Shown: piece by piece, positions 43,644 to 50,852 of the stretch
How positions within the stretch are numbered: the first letter of the stretch is position 1
Layout of the letters: every line of letters begins with the position of its first letter
Origin: Streptomyces sp. WP-1
GTDB lineage: Bacteria; Actinomycetota; Actinomycetes; Streptomycetales; Streptomycetaceae
DNA: 64,000 nt
Direction: 5' to 3'
Assembly (NCBI RefSeq): GCF_030450125.1
Contig: NZ_CP123923.1
Location: forward strand, 7,225,001-7,289,000
Made by a program: the position numbers and the translations under genes
Notes under the pieces: model-generated
What the model was told of the DNA's origin: nothing
Database searches by the model: none
The model's input: the letters and a program-made list of their open reading frames with translations, nothing else

Positions 43644-44260
43644 CGCGTCGCCTCCAGCATGGTGACGACCTCGGCCGTGGTGGCGGTCTCGCCGAGCTTG
43701 GGGAAGACGCGTTCGACGCTGTGCCGGTGCGCCTCGGCGTCCGGGTCGGCCATGGCGTCGGTGGCCAGGACCACGTGGTAGCCGTGGTCGGAGGCCGAGC
43801 GGGCCGTCGACTCCACGCCCGAACTGGTCGAGATGCCGGTGAGCACGACCTGGGTGACGCCCAGGTCCCGCAGCAGGGTGTCGAGCCCGGTGTCGTGGAA
43901 CGCGCTGCGCCGCCGCTTGGTGATCAGATGATCGCCCGGTCGGACGCCGAGCTCGGCCACGAGTTCGGCCCAGTCGGACGGCCGCCCGGCCCCGCCCCCG
44001 GCCCGCGCGCCGCCCCCGGCCCGCGCCTCGCCCCCGGCCCGCGCGCCGTCCCGGGACCGTACGGTGTCCGTACGACCCGGCGCGCGTCCGGTGACGTTGA
44101 CGAGGACCACCGGCAGGCCGTGCCGCCGGAACTCGCTCGCCAGACGCGCCGATCGCTCGACGGCGGCGGTCACCGGAGCCTCGGTGCGGGCGGAGACGAT
44201 GCCCTTCTGGAGATCGATCACGACGAGGGCGCACATCGCGTCGATCGTGGTCAGTGCCAT
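43640..44260 (-). CDS. Isochorismatase-family protein, second copy, with internal repeat
   Basis: 206 aa. Catalytic Asp in LVVIDLQKGIV, Lys in LITKRRRSAFHDTGL, and the loop TGISTSSGVESTARSASDHG in which the usual nucleophile Cys is absent. It is about 45% alike by eye to the protein at 112-696. Between the first and second blocks lies a Gly/Ala/Arg insert (GARAGGEARAGGGARAGG) made by three 18-bp repeats. It is third in the MarR-MFS operon and overlaps the PEBP gene. The substrate is unknown; a link to export of an aryl compound is inferred. Confidence 0.85.
   Translation of the reverse strand: MALTTIDAMCALVVIDLQKGIVSARTEAPVTAAVERSARLASEFRRHGLPVVLVNVTGRAPGRTDTVRSRDGARAGGEARAGGGARAGGGAGRPSDWAELVAELGVRPGDHLITKRRRSAFHDTGLDTLLRDLGVTQVVLTGISTSSGVESTARSASDHGYHVVLATDAMADPDAEAHRHSVERVFPKLGETATTAEVVTMLEATR
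43995..44048. repeat. 18-bp in-frame minisatellite, 3 copies
   Basis: CCCCCGGCCCGCGCGCCG at 43995-44012 and 44031-44048, with the variant CCCCCGGCCCGCGCCTCG at 44013-44030. Being 18 bp, it adds six residues per copy (GARAGG) to the isochorismatase protein without breaking frame. Confidence 0.85.
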
Positions 44261-44337
44261 GGTGGTTGCTTCTCCTGTGGATGTCCGTGGGGCGGGGCCG
44301 GGCCCTGGAGCGAAGGTGCCCGGGCCGGTTCGGTGTC

Positions 44338-46092
44338 TCAGGCATTGGTGTGCCGGTCCGGACGGGTGGCCGTGTCACCCGCCTCGCGCGGTTTCGGCGC
44401 CCCGGCCGGGGTGTTGGCGCCGCGCAGCAGGGAGGCGATCGCGGCGAGGAAGGCGAGGGCCGCGCCGAAGGCGAACACGACCACCAGCCCGGAGTGGAAG
44501 GGCCCGGAGATCAGGTTCGGGAAGAACTCCCGCCCGGTCAGAGCCTGTTGTCGCGCCGGGGTCAGCCGGGCCAGGGCGCCGCTGGGCTCCAGCAGATGCC
44601 GGATCGGATTCACGCCCAGCTGGGCGGCGAACAGCGAGGAGACCGGGGGCAGATCGCCGACCTGGGCGGCGACATGGGCGGGCACGCCCTGCTGCCGCAG
44701 GCCCGCGGTGAGGGTGTGCGGCAGGCGGCTCGCCAGACCGGCGATCATCAGCGAGAAGAACACGCCGATCGACACCGCCGTACCGGAGTTCTGGAAGGTG
44801 GCGCGCATACCCGAGGCGACGCCGCGCAGCTCGGAGGGCACACTGCCCATGATCGCCGAGGAGTTGGGGGAGGCGAACATGCCGCTGGCGATCCCGTTGA
44901 CCGCGATCAGCACCGCGAACGCCCCGTAGCCGAAGTCGATCGGCAGCAGCATCAGACCGAGGAAACTCGCACCGAACAGCACCGCGCCGCCGGTGGCCAG
45001 GCCCCGGGAGCCGAGCCGGTCGGACAGATACCCCGACACCGGCCCCGCCGCGAGGAAGCCGGCCGTCAGCGGCAGCATGAAGATGCCCGCCCACAGGGGC
45101 GTGTCGCCGTAGTCGTAGCCGTGCAGCGGCAGCCAGATGCCCTGGAGCCAGATGATCAGCACGAACTGCATCCCACCGCGCCCGATCGAGATGGCCAGGC
45201 CCGCCAGATTGCCGAAGGTGAAGGCCCGGCGGCGGAACAGGCTCAGCTGGATCATCGGCGCGGCGGTGCGGCACTCGATCACGACGAACGCGGCCAGCAG
45301 CGCGAGGCCGCCGGCTATCAGCGCCTCGACGAGGGGGTTCGTCCAGCCCATGGTGTGCCCGCCGTAGGGCTGGAGACCGAAGGTGACCGCGATCAGGACC
45401 GCGCTGAGGCCCACCGCGAAGGTGATGTTGCCCCACCAGTCGACCCGGCCGCCGCCCCGCCCGCCGGTCTCGCGCAGGGTGCGGTAGGCCCACAGCGTGA
45501 AGAACACGCCGACGGGCACGTTCACCCAGAAGACCGCCCGCCAGTCCCACGCCGACAGCAGACCGCCCGCGACCAGGCCGATGAACATTCCGGCCAGCGC
45601 CGCGACCTGGTTGATGCCCAGGGCGAAACCGCGCTGCTCCTTCGGAAAGGCGTCGGTCAGGATCGCCGCCGAGTTCGCGGTCAGCATCGACCCGCCCACG
45701 GCCTGCACCACCCGCCAGGCGATCAGCCACATCGCCCCGTGGCCGCCGTCGAAGGGATCGAAGGACAGCAGGACCGAGGCGAAGGTGAACACCGCGAAGC
45801 CGCAGTTGTAGATCCGGACCCGGCCGTACATGTCCCCCAGCCGGCCCACCGTGACCACCAGGACGGCCTGGACCAGCCGGTACCCCATGATCATCCAGAG
45901 CAGGTAGGCGATGTTGCCCGGGGCCAGCGGGTCCAGGTGCACACCGCGGAAGATCGCCGGGAGGGCGATCAGCACGATGGAGCCGTCCAGCGCGGACATG
46001 AAGACCGCGGCGGTCGTGTTCGTCAGCGCCGTCCACTTGTACCGGTCACCGGATGAGCGGTACGGGGCGTGCGGCTGGGGAGGGTCCGTCAT
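44338..46092 (-). CDS. MFS transporter, DHA2/EmrB-like drug exporter
   Basis: 584 aa with about fourteen membrane helices. The N-terminal half has MSALDGSIVLIALPAI, then motif A-like VGRLGDMYGRVRIYN, and the antiporter motif LIAWRVVQAVGGSMLTANS. ALGINQVAALAGMFIGLVAG and WRAVFWVNVPVGVFFTLWAY follow. The loop before the last helix is long (residues about 470-530). It should export a drug or metabolite by proton antiport. It sits between MarR and the isochorismatase gene in one operon, a common layout for inducible efflux. Confidence 0.9.
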   Translation of the reverse strand: MTDPPQPHAPYRSSGDRYKWTALTNTTAAVFMSALDGSIVLIALPAIFRGVHLDPLAPGNIAYLLWMIMGYRLVQAVLVVTVGRLGDMYGRVRIYNCGFAVFTFASVLLSFDPFDGGHGAMWLIAWRVVQAVGGSMLTANSAAILTDAFPKEQRGFALGINQVAALAGMFIGLVAGGLLSAWDWRAVFWVNVPVGVFFTLWAYRTLRETGGRGGGRVDWWGNITFAVGLSAVLIAVTFGLQPYGGHTMGWTNPLVEALIAGGLALLAAFVVIECRTAAPMIQLSLFRRRAFTFGNLAGLAISIGRGGMQFVLIIWLQGIWLPLHGYDYGDTPLWAGIFMLPLTAGFLAAGPVSGYLSDRLGSRGLATGGAVLFGASFLGLMLLPIDFGYGAFAVLIAVNGIASGMFASPNSSAIMGSVPSELRGVASGMRATFQNSGTAVSIGVFFSLMIAGLASRLPHTLTAGLRQQGVPAHVAAQVGDLPPVSSLFAAQLGVNPIRHLLEPSGALARLTPARQQALTGREFFPNLISGPFHSGLVVVFAFGAALAFLAAIASLLRGANTPAGAPKPREAGDTATRPDRHTNA

Positions 46093-46138
46093 CGGCCTGC
46101 TTCCTCGAAGGGTCGTCGGCGCGAAAGGCGCGTCGGCG

Positions 46139-46579
46139 TCAGATGCTCTGGGCCAGCCGTCGCAGCAGCGGGGCGGCCTCGGCGAGCCGCTCCAGCTCCG
46201 CGGGCGTGAACGCGCCGCCGGTCAGGGCGCCCGCGATGAGCTCGGCCCGCGCGTTGCGCTTGTCCCGCAGCGCCTGCCGTCCGGCGTCGGTCACCGTCAG
46301 CACCACGCGCCTGCCGTCGTCCGGATCCCGGCGCCGCTCGACCAGCCCCCGGGCCTGGAGCGCGCCCAGCGTCGCCCCCATGGACTGCGCGGTGATCTGC
46401 GCCTCCCGGGCCAGCGCGGAGGAGGTGGTGGGGCCCGAGCGGTCCAGCTGCGCCAGCGCGCCGCGCTCCGGGATCGTCAGCCCGCCCTCGACCGGCACCT
46501 GGCGTACGCGGCGCACCAGCACGCCGATGCCCGCGAGCAGGTCCGAGGCGACCGCCTCGGGGTCCAGATCATCACTCAT
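46139..46579 (-). CDS. MarR-family regulator of the MFS operon
   Basis: 146 aa. LTIPERGALAQLDRSGPTTS, then ALAREAQITAQSMGATLGAL (recognition helix), then DPDDGRRVVLTVTDAGRQAL form the winged helix. It is clearly related to the MarR at 821-1258. It is the first gene of the four-gene operon. A 7-bp inverted repeat spaced by 14 bases lies at 46583-46610, immediately before the start, and is the likely operator. Confidence 0.9.
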   Translation of the reverse strand: MSDDLDPEAVASDLLAGIGVLVRRVRQVPVEGGLTIPERGALAQLDRSGPTTSSALAREAQITAQSMGATLGALQARGLVERRRDPDDGRRVVLTVTDAGRQALRDKRNARAELIAGALTGGAFTPAELERLAEAAPLLRRLAQSI

Positions 46580-46582
46580 ATG

Positions 46583-46610
46583 CTAAGGCTAGCTTATAAA
46601 GTTGCCTTAG
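46583..46610. promoter_or_regulatory. Probable MarR operator CTAAGGC-N14-GCCTTAG
   Basis: Perfect arms CTAAGGC (46583-46589) and GCCTTAG (46604-46610) flank a strikingly AT-rich centre (AGCTTATAAAGTT). It sits 4 bases from the MarR start codon and overlaps the stop codon of the PAP2 gene. Confidence 0.65.
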
Positions 46611-47371
46611 TATCTCCGCCGGGTTTCTTCCGTCGGGGCGAGCGGGGCGGAATCGGGGTCCGGAGCGCCGGGCCTGAGGCCGGCGGGCAGCCACCGGGCC
46701 GCCGCCGTGAGCAGCAGGGCGAGCCAGCCCGCCGCGAACAGCCAGCCGCCCAGCACATCGGTGGACCAGTGCACCCCGAGAAAGATCCGGGTCAGCCCGA
46801 CCCCCGCGCCCCAGCAGGCGGCCAGCGACATCAGCGGGCCCCGGCCGTGCGGGGCCCGCAGCCACAGCGCCGTGATCAGCAGCCCGGCCGCCAGGGCCGA
46901 GGTGGTGGTGTGCCCGGAGGGGTACGACCAGCCGGAGGGGAGCGCCTTCCAGTACCCGTACGGGGGCCGGGCCCGGCCGACCAGGTCCATCACGCCGTAC
47001 CGCACCGCCTGCCCCAGCGCGAGGCAGAGCAGGCCCGTGAGGACGGCGGCGTACCGCTGCCGGGGCGTCCGGCCGGCGATCAGTCCGGCCGTGACCACCA
47101 CGGCGTACGGCACCGCCCCCGTGCCGGTGTCCGTCAGTCCGCGCGCCGCGGCGACCGCCGTCGGCGGCCGGTGCCCGAGGGCCCAGGCGAGCAGGGCGCG
47201 GTCCGGGGGGAGCGGGGCGCCGTGCCGGGAGACCACGACCAGGGTCAGCGCCGCGAACGCCGACCAGGCGCAGACGCCGAGACCGACGACGGCCGCGGCC
47301 CTGCGGCGGCTCACGACGCCGACGGCGGCCACGCCCGGTACGCCCCCGCCGCCCGCAGCGCAGGCCCGCAC
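46607..47371 (-). CDS. PAP2-family membrane phosphatase
   Basis: 254 aa, five to six membrane helices. The acid-phosphatase signature is complete: VMDLVGRARPPYGYWKALP, then WSYPSGHTTTSALAAG, then RIFLGVHWSTDVLGGWLF. It likely dephosphorylates a lipid phosphate or undecaprenyl pyrophosphate at the outer face. It follows the DedA gene by 13 bases, so they form an operon. The start is uncertain: the GTG at 47371 gives an odd Gly-rich lead, and a GTG at 47314 before SRRRAAAVVGLG is as likely. Confidence 0.85.
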   Translation of the reverse strand: MRACAAGGGGVPGVAAVGVVSRRRAAAVVGLGVCAWSAFAALTLVVVSRHGAPLPPDRALLAWALGHRPPTAVAAARGLTDTGTGAVPYAVVVTAGLIAGRTPRQRYAAVLTGLLCLALGQAVRYGVMDLVGRARPPYGYWKALPSGWSYPSGHTTTSALAAGLLITALWLRAPHGRGPLMSLAACWGAGVGLTRIFLGVHWSTDVLGGWLFAAGWLALLLTAAARWLPAGLRPGAPDPDSAPLAPTEETRRRY

Positions 47372-47384
47372 GTCACCGGGCCCG

Positions 47385-48053
47385 TCACGGCGTCTCCTTC
47401 GCCGCCCGGCGCGAACGCAGCACCTCCGCCGCGAGCGGGATCAGCGAGACCAGGACGATCAGCGCGATCACCGGCAGCAGGTACTTGTCGACATTCGGGA
47501 TCGAGGACCCCAGCGCGTACCCGCCCAGCGTGAGGCCGAGGCTCCAGGCCAGGCCGCCGATCACCTGCCACAGGGCGAAGGTGCGGGCCGGCACGCCGAG
47601 CGCGCCCGCCATCGGGTTCAGCACCGTACGCACCACCGGCACGAAGCGGGCCAGCACGATCGCCTTCGCGTGGCCGTACCGGTCCAGCAGCTCCTCCGCG
47701 CGGTGCGCGCCCTCGCGCAGCTTCGCCGAGCGGGTGCGGGCCAGCAGCGCGCCGCCCGCCCTGCGGCCGATCAGGAACCCGCACTGGGCACCCGCCAGCG
47801 CGCCGAGCGCCGCCGCGGCCAGCAGCGGACCGAGCGAGAGGCGCAGCCCGCGGTCGGCCGTGCCGGTGCACAGCAGGCCCGCCGTGAACAGCAGCGAGTC
47901 GCCGGGCAGGAAGAACCCGATCAGCAGGCCGGTCTCCGCGAAGAGCACCACGCCGACGCCGAGCACCCCGAAGGCGGCCAGCAGCGAGTGGGCGTCGAGC
48001 ACGTTGACCGCGAGTCGCGACGCCAGATGTGCCAGATGTGGGGGAGTGGCCAC
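47385..48053 (-). CDS. DedA-family (SNARE-associated/VTT) membrane protein
   Basis: 222 aa. FAETGLLIGFFLPGDSLLFT, then LAGAQCGFLIGRRAGGALLA and VLARFVPVVRTVLNPMAGAL are DedA hallmarks (re-entrant loop acidic residue and FxRxxPxxR). Five membrane segments are visible. DedA proteins flip or recycle phospholipids and undecaprenyl phosphate. Paired here with a PAP2 phosphatase, which suggests carrier-lipid recycling. The GTG at 48053 has GGAAAGGG about 10 bases before it. A dyad at 48096-48109 lies upstream. Confidence 0.9.
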   Translation of the reverse strand: MATPPHLAHLASRLAVNVLDAHSLLAAFGVLGVGVVLFAETGLLIGFFLPGDSLLFTAGLLCTGTADRGLRLSLGPLLAAAALGALAGAQCGFLIGRRAGGALLARTRSAKLREGAHRAEELLDRYGHAKAIVLARFVPVVRTVLNPMAGALGVPARTFALWQVIGGLAWSLGLTLGGYALGSSIPNVDKYLLPVIALIVLVSLIPLAAEVLRSRRAAKETP

Positions 48054-48095
48054 GGCCGCACACCCTTTCCTTCGACGTGCTTCGACAACATGTGA

Positions 48096-48109
48096 CTACA
48101 CATTTGTAG
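48096..48109. promoter_or_regulatory. Dyad CTACA-CATT-TGTAG before the DedA/PAP2 operon
   Basis: A perfect 5-bp inverted repeat 43 bases upstream of the DedA start, in an AT-richer segment. CTACA/TGTAG half-sites resemble those bound by BlaI/MecI/CopY repressors, one of which is encoded at 39841. The spacing differs from the classic site, so this is a suggestion only. Confidence 0.45.
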
Positions 48110-48342
48110 ACGTTCCCCGGGCGACCGGCGGACATGGACAGGCACCCTTCCCGGACTTTGCCCGGGGATTACCGGTTCATGACCGGTTGCGCATGGATGC
48201 GCCGCGGCCGGTGCGTCCCCGGACCCGCCGGCCGGCCGCGCCGCCGAGTACGGCCTCTTTGCCGCTCCGCCCGCCCGGGGGAGCGGCCTTTTCCTGTTCA
48301 TGGTCTTTTCCTGACCATGGGAAAGGCCTGCCGCCGCCTTTA

Positions 48343-48359
48343 CTGCACACCAGTTGCAG
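48343..48359 (+). promoter_or_regulatory. Nur-like box upstream of the nickel/cobalt permease
   Basis: CTGCAC-ACCAG-TTGCAG fits the Streptomyces Nur box (tTGCaa-N5-ttGCAA) with the correct 5-base spacer and only outer-base deviations. It is 57 bases before the permease start. The first arm (CTGCACACCA, 48343-48352) can also pair with TGGTGTGCAG at 48384-48393. The rest of 48110-48415 has no gene. Confidence 0.6.
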
Positions 48360-48415
48360 GTACGGGATGATGGCACAAGGCTGTGGTGTGCAGCCGTACT
48401 CGTACGACGTTAGGA

Positions 48416-49579
48416 ATGACCCTCCCGATGACGGCCGCCCCTGGTTCCGCTCCGTCCCTCCCCGCACAGGCCGGCGCCAAGCCGTCGGCCTGGCAACGCG
48501 TCCGCCGCTCCATGACGCGCCAGGAGTGGATCAGGGTCGGCTCGATGGCCGCCTTCGTGCTGGCCCTGCACGTCATCGGCTGGGGCACCCTGGTCGGCAT
48601 CATCGCCCCCCAGCACTTCAGCGTCGGCACCCAGTCCTTCGGTATCGGCATCGGCGTGACCGCGTACACCCTCGGCATGCGGCACGCCTTCGACGCGGAC
48701 CACATCGCGGCCATCGACAACACCACCCGCAAGCTGATGGGCTCCGGGCAGCGCCCGCTGTCCGTCGGCTTCTGGTTCTCCCTCGGCCACTCCACCATCG
48801 TCTTCGGCCTCGCCCTGCTGCTCTCCCTGGGCATGAAGTCCCTGGCCGGGCCGGTCCAGAACGACAACTCGCACCTGCACGAGGTCACCGGCCTCATCGG
48901 TACGACCGTCTCCGGCGCCTTCCTCTACCTCATCGCCGTGATCAACCTCGTCATCCTGGCCGGCATCTGGAAGGTCTTCCGCAAGATGCGCACCGGCCAC
49001 TTCGACGAGGCGGCCCTGGAGACCCAGCTCAACAACCGGGGCTTCATGAACCGCCTGCTCGGCCGCGTCACCCATTCGATCAGCAAGCCCTGGCAGATGT
49101 ACCCGCTGGGTCTGCTGTTCGGCCTCGGCTTCGACACCGCCACCGAGATCGCCCTGCTGGTCCTCGCCGGCTCCGGCGCCGCCTCCGGACTGCCCTGGTA
49201 CGCGATCCTCACCCTGCCGGTGCTGTTCGCGGCCGGGATGTCGCTGCTGGACACCATCGACGGCTCGTTCATGAACTTCGCCTACGGCTGGGCGTTCTCC
49301 AAGCCGGTCCGCAAGGTCTACTACAACCTCACCATCACCGGCCTGTCCGTCGCCGTCGCCCTGATCATCGGCTCCGTCGAACTCCTCGGGCTCCTCGCCG
49401 ACAAGATGGACCTGCACGGCTTCTTCTGGGACTGGGTCGCCGGGCTCGACCTCAACACGGTCGGCTTCGTGATCGTCGGCCTGTTCTTCGTCACCTGGGC
49501 GCTCGCGCTGCTGGTGTGGAAGGCGGGCCGCATCGAGGAGAAGTGGACCTCGGGCCTGGCGGAGCAGTCCGCCGACTGA
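48416..49579 (+). CDS. HoxN/HupN/NixA-family nickel/cobalt permease
   Basis: 387 aa, eight membrane helices expected. The signature GMRHAFDADHIAAIDNTTRK (helix II, HX4DH) binds the metal. GFWFSLGHSTIVFGLALLL and LGLLFGLGFDTATEIALLVL are the other conserved segments, with LLDTIDGSFMNFAYGWAF later. It imports Ni2+ and/or Co2+ across the cell membrane. The upstream Nur-like box argues for nickel. The start is uncertain: the ATG at 48416 lies very close to AGGA; the ATG at 48428 is an option. Confidence 0.9.
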   Translation: MTLPMTAAPGSAPSLPAQAGAKPSAWQRVRRSMTRQEWIRVGSMAAFVLALHVIGWGTLVGIIAPQHFSVGTQSFGIGIGVTAYTLGMRHAFDADHIAAIDNTTRKLMGSGQRPLSVGFWFSLGHSTIVFGLALLLSLGMKSLAGPVQNDNSHLHEVTGLIGTTVSGAFLYLIAVINLVILAGIWKVFRKMRTGHFDEAALETQLNNRGFMNRLLGRVTHSISKPWQMYPLGLLFGLGFDTATEIALLVLAGSGAASGLPWYAILTLPVLFAAGMSLLDTIDGSFMNFAYGWAFSKPVRKVYYNLTITGLSVAVALIIGSVELLGLLADKMDLHGFFWDWVAGLDLNTVGFVIVGLFFVTWALALLVWKAGRIEEKWTSGLAEQSAD

Positions 49580-49674
49580 ACCCGGTCGCGCCGAATCCGG
49601 TATTCGCGGGGTTGACGTCCCGGCTGCGGGAAACGCGGACCGGGACCGCCGCGCGAGCACGGAAGGAGCCGACG

Positions 49675-50136
49675 ATGAGCGAAGCGCAGGCCCCCATGGG
49701 CGACGACGCCTACCAGCCCACCGGAACGAACGAGGAGCAGGAGGACGCCGCGCCCCTGGACCCGCAGGACGCGATCGGCGGACGCTCCTACGACGACATG
49801 CTCGACGAGGGCTACTCCCCGCCCGAGCGCCCCCTCGGCGTCACCAAGTACGGCACCACCGCCGCCGAGCAGCGCGCGGGCGAGAGCCTGGACCAGCGGC
49901 TGCGGCAGGAGGTCCCCGACCAGGACGAGCCGGCCGGCGACGGCATCGGCGACCTGCCCGGCGGCGCGGGCGAACCCGTCGACCCCGAGGCGGGCGACGT
50001 CCGCGCGGGCCGCCTGTCGGCGCGGGACCCGGAAGCGGACACCTTCGCCGAGGACGTGGGCATCGACGGGGGCGCGGCGGGCGCGGAGGAGGCCGCGGTG
50101 CATGTCGTACCGGACGAGCAGGACCGGGCGGAGTGA
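49675..50136 (+). CDS. DUF5709 domain protein
   Basis: 153 aa, very acidic and probably disordered. The family motif is SYDDMLDEGYSPPERPLGVT, then KYGTTAAEQRAGESLDQRL. The rest is Asp/Glu/Gly-rich up to a short tail AAVHVVPDEQDRAE. It is common in actinobacteria, sometimes linked to stress, with unknown function. GGAAGGAG lies 7-10 bases before the ATG. It follows the permease gene by 95 bases. Confidence 0.85.
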   Translation: MSEAQAPMGDDAYQPTGTNEEQEDAAPLDPQDAIGGRSYDDMLDEGYSPPERPLGVTKYGTTAAEQRAGESLDQRLRQEVPDQDEPAGDGIGDLPGGAGEPVDPEAGDVRAGRLSARDPEADTFAEDVGIDGGAAGAEEAAVHVVPDEQDRAE

Positions 50137-50274
50137 GGGGCGCGGTCCGGGCGGAGTAAGGGGCGCGGAGTGACGGGCGCGCTCCGGCCGGCGCCGGGCC
50201 CGCCGCTCCAGGGGTGCGGGGGACCGCGCGATCGACCGCCGGCCACCCGTACCTGGCCGACCACCCGCACCTGA

Positions 50275-50362
50275 CCCCGTAGGGACTTGCCCCGTACGGA
50301 CTTGAACCCGTACGGACTTGAACCCGTACGGGTTCGCCCCCATACGGGCCTGACCCGTACGG
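50275..50362. repeat. 16-bp tandem repeat with CCGTACGG core, six copies
   Basis: Palindromic CCGTACGG (or one-base variants CCGTAGGG, CCATACGG) recurs at about 50277, 50292, 50308, 50324, 50340 and 50355, with GACTTGAAC between several copies. It fills most of the 298-base gap between the DUF5709 gene and the leftward 68-aa gene, which are convergent. Confidence 0.85.
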
Positions 50363-50434
50363 ACCCGCCCATGAACCGAGCCAGGGCGGGCGGCGCCCAT
50401 CCGCGCCGCCCGCCCTGGCTCCCCGTCGCCCCCG

Positions 50435-50641
50435 TCAGGGCAGCAGCTTCTCGATCGCCGACGGACCCTCCGTCTCCAGCTTGCGGCGCGCCCAGTCGAG
50501 CGTCTTCGGGGTGATGTCCCTGCCGGCCGCCATCACCAGGTCCTCCGGGGTGACGTCCTGCTGGGGAGCCGAGTGGAGCAGGGAGTCCGGGGTGCAGTGG
50601 TCGTCGGGCGACCGGGACCCTCCAGTTGCGGATGTCGACAT
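50435..50641 (-). CDS. Small conserved protein of unknown function
   Basis: 68 aa. The C-terminal half (DVTPEDLVMAAGRDITPKTL, then DWARRKLETEGPSAIEKLLP) looks like a small helical domain; the N-terminal 25 residues are Ser/Pro-rich. GAGGAGG lies 6-8 bases before the ATG at 50641, a strong ribosome site. It diverges from the GH15 gene. The family is not recognised. Confidence 0.7.
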   Translation of the reverse strand: MSTSATGGSRSPDDHCTPDSLLHSAPQQDVTPEDLVMAAGRDITPKTLDWARRKLETEGPSAIEKLLP

Positions 50642-50852
50642 GTGTTGCCTCCTCCTCGGTCCGGATGACCGCATCCGTGCCGGTGCCGCCGAACGGGGCA
50701 CACTCTCACCATTGCCCGCCGCGGCGCACCCTGCATCCGGAGGAGACGCCGGTGACGGGTGCGGAGCGCCTGCCCACTCCACGCCGCCTCACTCGCTCCT
50801 AAGCTGGAGACACAGCGGGACGAGTTCGCGCACCCGCACCGGGAGGCCGCCG

